64,000 nucleotides of DNA from Alkalinema sp. FACHB-956. Its GTDB lineage: Bacteria > Cyanobacteriota > Cyanobacteriia > Leptolyngbyales > Leptolyngbyaceae. The translations under genes were made by a program, and so were the position numbers. The stretch spans positions 248,001 to 312,000 of the forward strand of contig NZ_JACJRC010000002.1 in NCBI RefSeq assembly GCF_014697025.1, read 5' to 3'. This document shows positions 1 through 9,303 of the stretch, in pieces. Position 1 is the first letter of the stretch. Every line of letters begins with the position of its first letter. The notes beneath the pieces were generated by a model. It did not search any database. It had not been told where the DNA came from and was given only the letters and a program-made list of their open reading frames with translations.

Positions 1-2
1 CC

Positions 3-2027
3 GTCAGCGAAACCGGCGGCGTGATTACTGACAGTACTCCCTTCTTTGTGGCCTACAGCGAGGCCGAGGCTCGCCAGCAGGCGATCGAGAAATTCGGGGA
101 AGGAGTGCAGTTGGAACAGGATCCGGATGTGTTGGATACCTGGTTCTCGTCGGGTCTCTGGCCGTTTTCCACCCTGGGTTGGCCTAGTCCCGATGCAGAA
201 GATTTCCAGCGCTACTATCCCACCAGCACCCTGGTGACGGGCTTTGACATCATCTTTTTCTGGGTGGCGCGGATGACCCTGATGGCGGGCCACTTCACCG
301 GACAGATGCCGTTTAAGCATGTTTACATCCATGGTCTGGTACGGGACGAAAAAGGCCAGAAGATGTCCAAGTCGAAAAATAACGGCATTGACCCGCTGGT
401 GCTGATTGAGAAATACGGTACCGATGCCCTGCGCTACACCTTAATTAAGGAAGTGACGGGGGCAGGCCAGGACATTCGCTTGGAATACGATCGCAAAACC
501 GATGAGTCTCCCTCGGTGGAGGCCTCCCGCAACTTCACCAACAAGCTGTGGAACGCTTCACGCTTTGTGTTGATGAACCTGGATGGGCAAACGTCGGAGC
601 AATTGGGCGCACCGGATCCCGCTAGTCTGGAACTGAGCGATCGCTGGATTCTCTCCCGCTACAACCAAGTCACCCAAGCGGTGCGGCAATCCCTGGACAA
701 CTTCGGGTTAGGGGAAGCAGCTAAGTTGATCTATGAATTTTTCTGGGGTGATTTCTGCGACTGGTACATCGAACTGGTCAAGTCCCGCCTCCAGGGGGAA
801 AAGAATGATTCCCGCAGCGTGGCCCAGCAAACCCTGGCGCTAGTCCTGGAGGGCACCCTGAAGCTACTCCATCCCTTCATGCCTCACATCACCGAGGAAA
901 TTTGGCACACCGTTGTCCAGAAAGACCCGGCGACCGGGATCAGTCTGGCGTTGCAAGCCTATCCCACCGTTAACGCGACTTTGATTGATGCGGATTTGGA
1001 AGCGCAGTTCGAGTTAATCATTGGGGCGATTCGGACGGTGCGCAACCTGCGGGCTGAGGCAGGGATCAAACCCGGTGAAAAGATCGAAGCCATCCTGCAA
1101 TCGGAAAGCGATCGGGAACGGAAAATCCTCATTGCTGGTCAGAAGTACATCCGTGACTTGGCCAAGGTCAAGCAATTAACGATCGTAGATCCCCAGGCCG
1201 CCCCGGCGATCGCGGCAACGGAAGCCCCCAGCCCAGCACCAGCACCTAGCCCCCCCCCCCAGCCCACCGCTGCCCCCACCGCCCCCACCCTGCGAATCAC
1301 CAACCGCAAACCCTGGAGCGAAAAGACCTGGCAGGAAAAACTGGAAATCCGAGATGCCGTGGCCACCGTGACCGACTTCCTGGGTCAGCACCGTAAGTTC
1401 CTGTTGACGATCGGTTCTTTTGGATTGATTTACTTCACCCTCAGCGTCACCCTTGCCTCTATCCGGACGGTGTATCAGGTACCTTTACTGTCGGATCTTC
1501 TGGAAGTGCTGGGACTGGGCTATGCCGTGTTCTATACCAAGGACAACCTGCTGACCCGCGCCGATCGCCAACGCACCTTCGGTAAACTGCGGCAACTCAA
1601 GGATGATGTGTTGGGCAATGGTCTACTGTTACCCCAATCGGCGGTGGTGGAGACCGCTCCCGCAGCCCTAGCCCCAGAAGTTGCGCCGGAAGCCGCCCCA
1701 GCGACTGAAGCCACTGATCCCGCACCGGAATCCACCGAGCAATCCAGCGATCGGCTAACGTCTGATCGACAAATGTTCGCGGGCGTTGTGGGTACTGTGC
1801 AAGTTCTGATCCCCCTAGCGGGCCTCGTAGATATTGCAGCGCTCACTGCCAAACTGGAGAAGGATCTCAAAAAAGTAGAAGCGGAAATTCAGTCCCTTTC
1901 CGGGCGCTTGCAGAATCCCAAGTTTGTGGACAAAGCCCCGATCGAGGTGGTGCAGGGGGCAAAAGAGGCCCTCGCAGAGGCGGAGAAGCAAGCAGAACTC
2001 CTCAAGGCACGCTTAGCGCTGCTGTAA
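3..2027 (+). CDS. valS: Valyl-tRNA synthetase, 3' part, with inserted CAAD membrane domain
   Basis: Charges tRNA-Val with valine. The 5' part, including the HIGH motif, lies outside the window. The frame is open from base 3, so the apparent GTG at 21 is internal. Seen: the class I signature [14 protein letters not shown], the KMSKS loop at about 360-374, the alpha-helical anticodon-binding domain, then a Pro/Ala-rich linker (about 1200-1300). Next comes a CAAD domain at about 1312-1625 with two hydrophobic segments, a second Ala/Pro/Glu linker, and the ValRS C-terminal coiled coil (about 1770-2027). CAAD is a cyanobacterial appended domain known to anchor some aminoacyl-tRNA synthetases to thylakoid membranes and is homologous to the plastid CURT1 family. 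Its position between the anticodon domain and the coiled coil makes this an insertion, not a C-terminal fusion. The last codons form the first unit of a 16-bp tandem repeat that runs on past the stop. Confidence 0.96.
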   Translation, partial: VSETGGVITDSTPFFVAYSEAEARQQAIEKFGEGVQLEQDPDVLDTWFSSGLWPFSTLGWPSPDAEDFQRYYPTSTLVTGFDIIFFWVARMTLMAGHFTGQMPFKHVYIHGLVRDEKGQKMSKSKNNGIDPLVLIEKYGTDALRYTLIKEVTGAGQDIRLEYDRKTDESPSVEASRNFTNKLWNASRFVLMNLDGQTSEQLGAPDPASLELSDRWILSRYNQVTQAVRQSLDNFGLGEAAKLIYEFFWGDFCDWYIELVKSRLQGEKNDSRSVAQQTLALVLEGTLKLLHPFMPHITEEIWHTVVQKDPATGISLALQAYPTVNATLIDADLEAQFELIIGAIRTVRNLRAEAGIKPGEKIEAILQSESDRERKILIAGQKYIRDLAKVKQLTIVDPQAAPAIAATEAPSPAPAPSPPPQPTAAPTAPTLRITNRKPWSEKTWQEKLEIRDAVATVTDFLGQHRKFLLTIGSFGLIYFTLSVTLASIRTVYQVPLLSDLLEVLGLGYAVFYTKDNLLTRADRQRTFGKLRQLKDDVLGNGLLLPQSAVVETAPAALAPEVAPEAAPATEATDPAPESTEQSSDRLTSDRQMFAGVVGTVQVLIPLAGLVDIAALTAKLEKDLKKVEAEIQSLSGRLQNPKFVDKAPIEVVQGAKEALAEAEKQAELLKARLALL

Positions 2028-2121
2028 ATTAGCGCTGTTGTAAGTTAGCGCTGCTGTAAGTTAGCGCTGCTGTAAGTTAGCCCTGTTGTAAGTTAGTGCT
2101 GCTGTAAGTCAGCGCTGCTTG
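2013..2121. repeat. 16-bp tandem repeat spanning the valS stop codon
   Basis: About seven copies of a 16-bp unit with consensus TTAGCGCTGCTGTAAG start at 2013, 2029, 2045, 2061, 2077, 2093 and 2109. The last is partial and diverged. The first copy contains the final valS codons and the TAA stop (2025-2027), so the repeat repeatedly duplicates the 3' end of the gene, stop codon included, into the downstream spacer. Confidence 0.95.
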
Positions 2122-2351
2122 AAAATCAATCTGTGAGGGGATTTCAGCCACGATCGATGAGGGTTGCTCCGGATCACGTTTCCAGGCAATTCTCATCGAT
2201 TAAGGCTCCCCGACCAATGCTCTCCGATCGAAGCTTGAGTTCATCTCTTTATCTGGCTGAGAGGCTTCCTTGTCTCTTCTTATCGATGACTGAGGTACCA
2301 TTGCACTGAGTTCTTAGATTGTGTTCATTCATCCTTATCTAAAAGCTAGCC
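2122..2351. other. Intergenic spacer, no gene seen
   Basis: No convincing ORF or RNA gene. It should hold the promoter of the coiled-coil gene starting at 2352. I see no clear terminator for valS. Confidence 0.5.
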
Positions 2352-2831
2352 ATGCTGTACCTTGCTCAAGTGGTCATTAGAGACTTGCCAGAAGAGACCT
2401 CTGGATTTCAGTTACTCGCTGTGCAGGAGTCAGAAGATGCTTGGGCACTTTTATCTGGCGAAACCTTACTCCCCAGTCCCCAGGCCACCAAGTTTGCACC
2501 AAATTTACTGGTTTTAGTAGAAACCTCTGGAAACAAAGAAATTCTGCGAATTTATGACGCCAAGACTTGGGTGTTGGAGTTTGTACAGCGCTATCTCACC
2601 TGTGGAATTACCCCCGAGTTTATTGCCCAGGAACGAGAACGGGCAGAACAGTGGCGACAATCTTTAACATTGCAAAGCCAAGAACTCGATCGCCGTGCCT
2701 TGGAACTTGAAGCCCGCCGGGAACAAATTCAAGCGTTAGAGGAAGAATTAAAGCGAGAAAAACGCCGCCTAGAGTCGGTTAAAGGTGAATCCCCGCAAGA
2801 AGCACCCTCTGGAGACAGCCCTGAATCCTAG
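2352..2831 (+). CDS. Conserved cyanobacterial protein with C-terminal coiled coil
   Basis: A 159-residue protein that I do not recognise as an enzyme. Residues 1-85 form a compact mixed alpha/beta domain starting MLYLAQVVIRDLPEE. Residues about 92-148 are strongly charged and heptad-like (many Glu, Arg, Leu, Gln), predicting a long coiled coil. The last ten residues are Ser/Glu/Pro-rich. There is no signal peptide or membrane segment, so it is probably cytoplasmic, perhaps a scaffold or oligomerising protein. It lies between valS and glgC on the same strand, but spacers of 324 and 281 bp argue against a tight operon. The stop codon lies inside a 14-bp direct repeat (2827-2840 and 2844-2857, 13 of 14 bases identical). 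Confidence 0.8.
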   Translation: MLYLAQVVIRDLPEETSGFQLLAVQESEDAWALLSGETLLPSPQATKFAPNLLVLVETSGNKEILRIYDAKTWVLEFVQRYLTCGITPEFIAQERERAEQWRQSLTLQSQELDRRALELEARREQIQALEEELKREKRRLESVKGESPQEAPSGDSPES

Positions 2832-2857
2832 TCAAGCATCGGCCCTAGTCCAGCATC
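2827..2857. repeat. 17-bp-period duplication spanning the stop of the 2352 gene
   Basis: CCTAGTCAAGCATC at 2827-2840 recurs as CCTAGTCCAGCATC at 2844-2857. The TAG stop at 2829-2831 is inside the first copy, so the 3' end of the gene has been copied downstream. Confidence 0.75.
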
Positions 2858-2948
2858 TGAGCGATCGCAAAGTGAGCGGGGCTAGCTGTAAAGGGGGCTA
2901 GCGAGAAAGACTGCAAAAATGTGCCACCCCGTAGCACCCCCTCCTAGT

Positions 2949-2998
2949 ACACAAAAATCAGCCTTGCACACAAAAATCAACCTTGCACACAAAAATCA
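2949..2998. repeat. 19-bp tandem repeat upstream of glgC
   Basis: ACACAAAAATCA occurs at 2949-2960, 2968-2979 and 2987-2998, separated by similar seven-base spacers (period 19). It lies in the glgC leader, about 115-165 bp before the start codon. A regulatory role is possible but nothing in the sequence proves it. Confidence 0.85.
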
Positions 2999-3112
2999 AC
3001 GATCGAACATTACAAAAATTGATCCCTGAAAGTATCCTAAACCCCTTGCAAACGGTCTCACACCGTTTGAAACTATTGGTGGGAGTTGATAGGCAAGTTT
3101 TAGAGGTTTCGC

Positions 3113-4408
3113 GTGAAAAAAGTTTTAGGGATTATTTTAGGTGGCGGTGCTGGCACACGGTTATACCCCCTGACCAAGCAGCGTGCGAAGCCTGCCGTGC
3201 CTTTGGCAGGTAAGTATCGGTTGATTGACATCCCCGTTAGTAACTGCATCAACTCAGACATCTACAAGATTTACGTTCTAACGCAATTCAACTCCGCCTC
3301 ATTAAACCGCCACATTTCTCGAACCTATAATGCTTCGGGTCTGGGAGCGAGTGAGGCATTCGTCGAGGTGCTCGCTGCCAACCAAACTCCGGAAAACCCC
3401 AACTGGTTCCAAGGCACAGCGGATGCAGTGCGGCAATACCTCTGGCTGTTCCAGGAGTGGGATGTGGATGAGTATGTCATCCTGTCTGGAGATCATCTCT
3501 ACCGCATGGACTACCGGGAGTTTGTCCAGCGCCACCGCGAAACCGGGGCCGATATCACCCTCTCAGTGGTGCCCATGGATGAGCGCCGCGCCTCCGAGTT
3601 TGGCTTGATGAAAATCGACAACTCCGGTCGCGTGGTTGACTTCTCTGAAAAGCCGAAGGGTGACGCTCTCAAAGCCATGGCTGTTGACACCACGGTGTTG
3701 GGGCTCAGTGCAGAGGAGGCCCAAGAGTCCCCCTACATTGCCTCCATGGGGATCTACGTCTTCAAGCGGGATGTGTTGATTAAACTGCTGCGACAAAATC
3801 CAGAGTTTACTGACTTCGGGAAAGAAATCATTCCCAATGCAGCCAAGGATCACAATATCCAAGCCTTCCTGTTCAACGACTATTGGGAAGACATTGGAAC
3901 GATCGAAGCTTTCTACAACTCCAACCTAGCCCTGACCCAACAGCCCCGCCCGCCCTTCAGCTTCTACGACGAAAACGCGCCGATTTACACCCGCCAGCGT
4001 TATTTGCCGCCCAGCAAGTTTTTGGATACCCAGGTGACGGAATCCATCATCGGTGAGGGTTGCATCCTGAAAAACTGCCGCATTCATCACTCCGTGGTGG
4101 GAGTACGATCGCGGATTGAAGCTGGCTGTGTCATTGAGGACACCATGATCATGGGGGCTGACTACTATCAGTCTTTCAGTGAGCAGTCTCAAGATTGTCA
4201 TACGGACTACATCCCCGTCGGCATTGGCAAAGATACGATCGTGCGCCGCGCCATTTTGGATAAAAACGTTCACATTGGCTGCAATGTCCAGATTGTGAAT
4301 AAGGATCGGGTAGAGGAAGCCAACCGGGAAAACCTTGGATTCTACATTCGCAGTGGCATTGTGGTCGTGCTGAAAAATGCCATTATTCCCGATGGCACGA
4401 TTATCTAG
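3113..4408 (+). CDS. glgC: Glucose-1-phosphate adenylyltransferase (ADP-glucose pyrophosphorylase)
   Basis: Makes ADP-glucose from glucose-1-phosphate and ATP, the committed step of cyanobacterial glycogen synthesis, in the cytosol. The 431-residue length is normal. N-terminal nucleotidyltransferase domain: [12 protein letters not shown] at residues 10-21 binds the nucleotide, [18 protein letters not shown] follows, and [14 protein letters not shown] and [12 protein letters not shown] line the active site. The C-terminal left-handed beta-helix ends DGTII and carries the allosteric (3-phosphoglycerate/phosphate) region around [20 protein letters not shown]. The start is GTG at 3113, matching the conserved family N-terminus MKKVL; a longer overlapping frame is not needed. 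It appears monocistronic. Confidence 0.98.
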   Translation: MKKVLGIILGGGAGTRLYPLTKQRAKPAVPLAGKYRLIDIPVSNCINSDIYKIYVLTQFNSASLNRHISRTYNASGLGASEAFVEVLAANQTPENPNWFQGTADAVRQYLWLFQEWDVDEYVILSGDHLYRMDYREFVQRHRETGADITLSVVPMDERRASEFGLMKIDNSGRVVDFSEKPKGDALKAMAVDTTVLGLSAEEAQESPYIASMGIYVFKRDVLIKLLRQNPEFTDFGKEIIPNAAKDHNIQAFLFNDYWEDIGTIEAFYNSNLALTQQPRPPFSFYDENAPIYTRQRYLPPSKFLDTQVTESIIGEGCILKNCRIHHSVVGVRSRIEAGCVIEDTMIMGADYYQSFSEQSQDCHTDYIPVGIGKDTIVRRAILDKNVHIGCNVQIVNKDRVEEANRENLGFYIRSGIVVVLKNAIIPDGTII

Positions 4409-4495
4409 CCTGCTACCTTTCCCAAACGGGGCTTGGATGGCTTGGCCCTAATTCTGATGGTTTGTCCCTAAGAATGGGTTGTGAATGGGCTGTGA

Positions 4496-5026
4496 ATGGG
4501 TTGTGGCGATCGGGACTGGATTTTCGACAGCGCCTCTGCGGAGCGTCCCCTGTTAGTGATACTGGTGGGGCTTCCGGGCAGCGGAAAATCGACGATCGCG
4601 CAACAATTTGTTGACCAAACGCCTAGCGTCCGGGTTATCTCCACCGATGGGATCCGGGCGCAGCTTTTTGGGGATGAAAGCATTCAAGGCCCCTGGCTGA
4701 AAATTTGGCTAGAGATCCGGCAGCAGTTTTTGCAAGCAACGGTGGAGATTCAGCAGGGAGGACGATCCTTTGCTGTGTTTGACGCGACCAACGCAGTACG
4801 CAAACACCGTCGCGCCGCGATTGCCTTAGCCCGCAAATGTGGCTTTGTGACGGTGGGGGGACTCTGGGTCGCAACGCCCTTGCCAGTTTGTTTAGACCGA
4901 AATCAAGCCCGATCGCGCCAAGTACCCGAAGCCGTGATCGAACGGATGACGCGCCGACTCTACGGTGCGCCTCCACAGTTAGAAGATGGGTTTGATCATC
5001 TTTGGGTAGAGAATGGCTTTGGGTAG
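4496..5026 (+). CDS. P-loop kinase of the AAA_33 / zeta-toxin-like type
   Basis: A 176-residue ATP-binding protein with Walker A motif GLPGSGKST at residues 25-33. A following ISTDGIRAQLFGD segment resembles the substrate-binding element of polynucleotide-kinase and zeta-type kinases. FAVFDATNAVRKHRR looks like the Walker B/DxT region, and a late Arg-rich stretch (NQARSRQVPEAVIERMTRR) is a probable lid. Similar small kinases in cyanobacteria have no assigned substrate; RNA ends, sugars or nucleotides are all possible. No antitoxin-like partner is adjacent, so a toxin role is not supported. The start ATG lies in an 11-bp repeat (GAATGGGYTGT, about 4473-4506), and the stop lies in a perfect 17-bp tandem duplication. 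Confidence 0.85.
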   Translation: MGCGDRDWIFDSASAERPLLVILVGLPGSGKSTIAQQFVDQTPSVRVISTDGIRAQLFGDESIQGPWLKIWLEIRQQFLQATVEIQQGGRSFAVFDATNAVRKHRRAAIALARKCGFVTVGGLWVATPLPVCLDRNQARSRQVPEAVIERMTRRLYGAPPQLEDGFDHLWVENGFG

Positions 5027-5039
5027 AGAATGGCTTTGG
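5001..5039. repeat. Perfect 17-bp tandem duplication at the kinase stop codon
   Basis: TTTGGGTAGAGAATGGC occurs at 5001-5017 and again at 5018-5034, with a third partial TTTGG at 5035-5039. Because 17 is not a multiple of three, the second copy is read in another frame and supplies the TAG stop. Without the duplication the frame would end in the same peptide using TAA, so the event leaves the protein unchanged. Confidence 0.93.
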
Positions 5040-5268
5040 ATAACTGGCTTTCACCCCGGAAATTCACCCCGGAAATTCACCCTGGACAGGCTGCTTGCTG
5101 TCCTCCGTAGGCCGTCTTAGACTGGGGTTGGCAAAAGTGGGGTTGATAGGTGGGGTTGACAGATGGAGTTGGCAAAGGCTGGGGCAGTGAACGCCCGATC
5201 CGCATCGCCCATTGGTATTCCTCCCTTGATATTCCTGTATTCCTCATCAGTTCAAGTTCAAACTCGCC

Positions 5269-5808
5269 GTGAATCCAGAGACCCAGGAAATTGTTCTAGC
5301 ATCCTTCCAAGCTGGCAAACAAGCGTTTGAAAGGGGAGAATATCGTGCCTCGATTCAAGCCTTAGAAAAAGCGCGATCGTTGTGTGATCGTGGCACAGCT
5401 TTGCAGGGCAGTGTGCAAATTTGGCTGATTACTGCCTACGAAGCCGCAGGAGAGCGATCGCAGGCGTTGGAGCTCTGTCAGCTGGTAAAGCAGCATCCGG
5501 ACTATGAAACCCGCAAGCAGGCCAAACGGTTACTCTATATTCTGGAAGCCCCCAAATTGCGCATGAAGTCCGAATGGCTGACGGAAATTCCCGATTTGGA
5601 AACGATCGACGGCAATGATGAGCGTAATTGGAGTGCTTCCAAGTTTGTGCCCACCACGCCCAAACCGCCTGCGGAAACCCCCGGCTACCAAATTCCCGAA
5701 CCTACGGATCCGAGCAAGGTTGAGATGGGAGATGAACGATCGCTTTGGTTAGCGCTAGCGATCGCTCTGGTTGTGGTGAGTAGTTTGCTGTGGCTAGGAG
5801 TGCAGTGA
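5269..5808 (+). CDS. TPR-containing tail-anchored membrane protein
   Basis: A 179-residue protein. Residues about 10-90 form two to three tetratricopeptide-like helix pairs (AFERGEYRASIQALEKARSL; AYEAAGERSQALELCQLV), normally a protein-protein interaction surface. A Pro-rich linker (about 120-150) leads to a single C-terminal transmembrane helix (about 158-177), so the TPR part should face the cytosol. The start is GTG at 5269 (VNPETQ). It precedes the DUF3153 lipoprotein gene on the same strand, and a functional link is plausible. The stop region carries degenerate TGAGGGGGTT-like repeats. Confidence 0.85.
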   Translation: MNPETQEIVLASFQAGKQAFERGEYRASIQALEKARSLCDRGTALQGSVQIWLITAYEAAGERSQALELCQLVKQHPDYETRKQAKRLLYILEAPKLRMKSEWLTEIPDLETIDGNDERNWSASKFVPTTPKPPAETPGYQIPEPTDPSKVEMGDERSLWLALAIALVVVSSLLWLGVQ

Positions 5809-5849
5809 GGGGGTTCGAGGGTGGCTGAGGGGTTGGGGTCAGTCAGCTC

Positions 5850-5927
5850 AATGGGTTAGGTTAGCTAATAGGTTAGGTTAGCCAATAGGTTAGCTTAGCT
5901 TAGGTGAGCTAATGGGTTAGGTTAGCT
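5850..5927. repeat. 17-bp tandem repeat in the TPR-DUF3153 spacer
   Basis: Units resembling AATGGGTTAGGTTAGCT begin at 5850, 5867, 5884 and, after a ten-base insertion, 5911. The period is 17 bp. No gene is encoded here. Confidence 0.85.
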
Positions 5928-6013
5928 TTAGTTGAGGGAAGCGGCGTATGTTTCGTTCTCCTGCTACCCTATTTCCTATAGATTCCCCTTGAATTACTGC
6001 CCGTCGGATAGTC

Positions 6014-6769
6014 ATGGTTTTGCAAATGTCTCGTTTAAAAGCTGCGATCGCACCTCTGTTGCGCCCCTTGCGTCTCCTCAGCACATTGTGTTTAATCGGT
6101 TTCTGTCTGACGGGCTGTGTGGACTATCAACTGGGCATTGCCTTTGACAGCCCCAACAAAGGTACGGTGACCCAAACCATTCATCTGGAGGGGTTGGGTA
6201 CGGCAGCAGCGCAATCATGGCTCAGCCAATTGGAGACCCAAACCCGAAACGTTCGGGGACAAATGAAGCGATTATCCCGCCAGGATGTGGCCATTTCCAT
6301 TCCGTTTAGTAGTGCCAAGGATCTGGAGCAAAAATTCAACCAATTTTTCACCCCTTTTGCTAACCCTGCGACCACCGCAGACCGTTCTGCACTGCCGGAA
6401 ATTGTGTCTAACTTGCAGGTGAAGCAAAGCAATTTGTTGTTATTTGAGCGCGATCGCTTGGCATTTGATGTCGATTTGACCGCCTTAAGCTTGCCAGAAA
6501 CGGGCAGTGAGACCTTACTCAACCCGGAACAAATGTTTGATCTATCGATCGGCGTTACCGGGCCTTGGGGAGCAGGGGGGCAAAAATCAACGCCCATTGC
6601 CCAGGGGGGGAAAGCGGGTGCCAAAGGTGCAACCTGGCAATTGCAATCTGGCAAAAAGAATCACATTGAAGCCGTCCTGTGGATGCCGATGCCCTTGGGC
6701 TGGGGAACGGTGCTGATTGCGGGATTAGTGGCCGGTGGCATTTACTATCGCAAGCAGCAGATTGGATAA
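6014..6769 (+). CDS. DUF3153 lipoprotein with C-terminal membrane helix
   Basis: A 251-residue protein of unknown function conserved in cyanobacteria. A type II signal peptide is clear: basic N-terminus, hydrophobic core LLSTLCLIGFCLTGC, and lipobox LTGC with the lipidated Cys at residue 35. The exported domain (about 36-220) is beta-rich and begins VDYQLGIAFDSPNKGT, as in DUF3153. A second hydrophobic segment near residues 226-244, followed by YYRKQQIG, suggests C-terminal membrane anchoring as well. It lies 39 bp before the AI-2E-family gene on the same strand, so co-transcription is likely. Confidence 0.88.
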   Translation: MVLQMSRLKAAIAPLLRPLRLLSTLCLIGFCLTGCVDYQLGIAFDSPNKGTVTQTIHLEGLGTAAAQSWLSQLETQTRNVRGQMKRLSRQDVAISIPFSSAKDLEQKFNQFFTPFANPATTADRSALPEIVSNLQVKQSNLLLFERDRLAFDVDLTALSLPETGSETLLNPEQMFDLSIGVTGPWGAGGQKSTPIAQGGKAGAKGATWQLQSGKKNHIEAVLWMPMPLGWGTVLIAGLVAGGIYYRKQQIG

Positions 6770-6808
6770 CCCCATTGCTGCCGTGCTCATTCGGAGAAGA
6801 AATCCACT

Positions 6809-7924
6809 ATGGCCAGTCCTTCCCGCGACTTGCAGCGATTATTATTTTTGGGGTTACTAATCCCGATCGGTGCATTAAACGTATTCATTTTGGGATGGCT
6901 GATCAATTACTTCCGCCACCTTGTTACCTTAGTCACCATCTCAGCGATTTTGGCCTTTCTGCTGGACTATCCCGTTCGTTTTTTTGAGCGAATTCGTATC
7001 CGGCGAGTGCCCGCTGTGCTGATTGTGCTGTTAATTGCGGTGGCCATCTTCGCGATCGTTGGGTTGACGCTGATTCCGATCGTCGTCAGCCAAATGAGCC
7101 AACTCTTCAAGAACATTCCGGATTGGCTCAATGCGAGTCGTCACAATGTGGAAATGCTCGATCTATGGGCCAAAAGTCGCAACTTGCCCATCGACCTGGA
7201 TGGTGTGAGTCTTCGGTTAAGCAGCCAGATTGAAAATCAGTTGAAGGACTTGGCCCCGCAAGCCCTAGGGCTTGCCCTGGGAACCGTCTCGGGGTTTATT
7301 GACACGATTTTAGTGATTGTTCTGGCCTCCTACATGCTGCTGTATGGGGAAGAATTATGGACAGGACTGATGAATTTGCTGCCGCCTAAATTTGCAACTC
7401 CCTTTAGTTCTTCTTTGCGGCTAAATTTCCATAATTTTTTTCTCAGTCAGGTCGCCCTCGCCCTGTTTATGGTGGTGACCTTGATTCCCATCTTTTTTGG
7501 ATTGCAAGTTCCTTTTGCATTGCTGTTTGCGTTGTTGATTGGAATTGCCGAGTTGATTCCATTTATTGGGGCTGCCTTAGGCATTGGGCTAGTGAGTTTA
7601 TTAGTGCTATTTCAAGATTTCTGGCTGGCTTTCTGGGTCGCTGTTTCAGCCACAATTTTGCAGCAAATTCGCGACAATTTAATTGCACCTAAATTGATGG
7701 GAGATTTTACGGGACTCAATCCCATTTGGATCATTATTTCTTTATTAATTGGCTTGCAAGTAGGGGGGCTGCTAGGGGTATTTATTGCAGTCCCGATCGC
7801 AGGAACCATTAAATGTACGATCGATGCCCTACTCGGTCTAAATGCACCCACAATTCTTGTAGATCGGCTGCAACCCACAGGAGAGATCGGGCAAGATCTC
7901 AATTCCATCGATGAAAGGTCATAA
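6809..7924 (+). CDS. AI-2E family (PerM/UPF0118) membrane transporter
   Basis: A 371-residue polytopic inner-membrane protein. Two or three N-terminal helices are followed by a soluble amphipathic segment (about 95-155, SQMSQLFKNIPDWLNASRHN) and a C-terminal block of four to five helices. The signature GIAELIPFIGAALG and the late NLIAPKLMGDFTGLNPIWIII segment are typical of the AI-2E exporter family (Pfam 01594). Members include TqsA and Na+/H+ antiporter-like proteins, so the transported substrate cannot be read from sequence. Probably transcribed with the DUF3153 gene. Confidence 0.92.
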   Translation: MASPSRDLQRLLFLGLLIPIGALNVFILGWLINYFRHLVTLVTISAILAFLLDYPVRFFERIRIRRVPAVLIVLLIAVAIFAIVGLTLIPIVVSQMSQLFKNIPDWLNASRHNVEMLDLWAKSRNLPIDLDGVSLRLSSQIENQLKDLAPQALGLALGTVSGFIDTILVIVLASYMLLYGEELWTGLMNLLPPKFATPFSSSLRLNFHNFFLSQVALALFMVVTLIPIFFGLQVPFALLFALLIGIAELIPFIGAALGIGLVSLLVLFQDFWLAFWVAVSATILQQIRDNLIAPKLMGDFTGLNPIWIIISLLIGLQVGGLLGVFIAVPIAGTIKCTIDALLGLNAPTILVDRLQPTGEIGQDLNSIDERS

Positions 7925-8102
7925 ATAAAAGACCCCAAAAAATCAAGGAACAAACAACGAAGGAAGCCCAATCAATGATTCCAGTCCACGGAATGAAGCA
8001 CAGTCTCTTGATAGGATAGACGGAGCTTTTGACTGGAGCTTTTGACTGGAGCTTTTGAATCCAGCTAGAAGCGCCCTTTCAGCCTTGTATGCTAGTGCAA
8101 TT

Positions 8103-9203
8103 GTGACTTTATTACCTTCTCGATCGACCCGACGAAACCTTCTACTGGCGAGTGCTGCCAGTCTGTTCCCCTTGGCTTTCCAGGGTTCAGCCCGTGCTAA
8201 CCTGACGCCTATGTTGAATCGCAGCAAAAGACCTCCCTATGTAGGTACGACCTTTAGCCAGTTGCAATGCAGCTACATGGGGTTGGATGTTCGGAAAACC
8301 TTTCAGGAAATTTGCAAACTTGGCCTCGATCGCATTCGTCTCTGTGCCTATTGGAATGAAATTCAACCCCAGGAAAATCAGTTGAACTTTTCCCAACTCG
8401 ACTGGTTTCTAGAACAATGCCACGATCGCAACATTGATGTAGTGTTAGCCGTGGGCATGAAAGTTCCCCGCTGGCCGGAGTTCCACTTTCCCCAATGGGT
8501 GAGCGATCGCTATGAAACGGGAGCTGGCAATCAACCGCTAGATCAACGGAGTCCCGCCGTAGCAGAATTGGCTCTGAACTTTGTGAATGCGGTGGTGAAT
8601 CACTGCCGCTATGCCCCTGCCATCAAATACTGGCAAGTGGAAAACGAGCCGTTTACCCAATTGGAAATTGCCGGAGGACGCTTCCTGAGTCCGGAATTTG
8701 TCAGTCGAGAAGTAGCCCTAGTACGATCGCGCCTCTGGGGTCAGCAACGCATTTTCCTCACAAACGCCATTCATCTCCCCAGCCCCAAGCGAGAGGAAGA
8801 TGAACCCGCGTTTCTCAACAGTCTGGTGACGGGAGACGCGATCGGGTTTAACGTCTACACCAAAGTGCCAGCAGGCAATTCGGGAGCCTATTTAGAGCCA
8901 ACCCCCGAATTTTGGCAGCAGTTGCAACAATGGCAAAATCGCATTCAAGCGTCCAACCGCGAAGCTTGGATTGCAGAAGCCCAGGCAGAACCCTGGGAAC
9001 CGCAGAAATTGGTTGCCATGGATCAGCCCCACTATCCCAGTGCAACCCCCAACCGGATGCGATCGTTGGTACATACCCTGGCCACCATGAACTACAACAC
9101 CGTTCTGCTGTGGGGCTGTGAATATTGGTATTGGCAACGGCTGAATAACCGCAATCTTTGGTGGTGGACCGTACAGCAAATTCTCCAGTCGCCGAAAGTT
9201 TGA
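8103..9203 (+). CDS. Tat-exported clan GH-A glycoside hydrolase-like protein
   Basis: A predicted TIM-barrel glycosidase or transglycosidase of about 366 residues. The N-terminus carries a twin-arginine signal (STRRNLLLASAASLFPLAF, cleavage near SARA), so the folded enzyme should be exported. DRIRLCAYWNEIQP is the early barrel strand. WQVENEP at about 8637-8657 has the Asn-Glu pair typical of the GH-A acid/base, and EAWIAEAQAEPW at about 8961-8996 holds the probable nucleophile Glu. Substrate unknown; GH5, GH42 or a beta-galactosidase-like assignment are all possible. Start is uncertain: GTG 8103 gives a compact Tat signal, while TTG 8055 is a longer option lying inside a 14-bp tandem repeat (about 8017-8056). 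Confidence 0.82.
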   Translation: MTLLPSRSTRRNLLLASAASLFPLAFQGSARANLTPMLNRSKRPPYVGTTFSQLQCSYMGLDVRKTFQEICKLGLDRIRLCAYWNEIQPQENQLNFSQLDWFLEQCHDRNIDVVLAVGMKVPRWPEFHFPQWVSDRYETGAGNQPLDQRSPAVAELALNFVNAVVNHCRYAPAIKYWQVENEPFTQLEIAGGRFLSPEFVSREVALVRSRLWGQQRIFLTNAIHLPSPKREEDEPAFLNSLVTGDAIGFNVYTKVPAGNSGAYLEPTPEFWQQLQQWQNRIQASNREAWIAEAQAEPWEPQKLVAMDQPHYPSATPNRMRSLVHTLATMNYNTVLLWGCEYWYWQRLNNRNLWWWTVQQILQSPKV

Positions 9204-9232
9204 CAAGCCCCCACAAACTCAGAACCCATAAA

Positions 9233-9265
9233 AAACAGAGTCCCCGTCCTTGGAGTACTCTGTTT
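9233..9265 (-). terminator. Rho-independent terminator for the NDH-2 gene
   Basis: Perfect 9-bp stem (AAACAGAGT 9233-9241 with ACTCTGTTT 9257-9265) and a 15-base loop. Read on the minus strand the stem is followed by a T-run (complement of 9229-9235), which suits the minus-strand gene ending at 9304. It may also stop the convergent glycosidase transcript. Confidence 0.8.
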
Positions 9266-9303
9266 ACAAAAAGAAGGATTAGACAAGACTGGACTGGAAT
9301 CAA

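Noticed and set aside
4496-5026. Zeta-type toxin of a toxin-antitoxin pair
   Set aside because: The kinase fold fits, but there is no small upstream antitoxin gene; the neighbours are glgC and a TPR gene.
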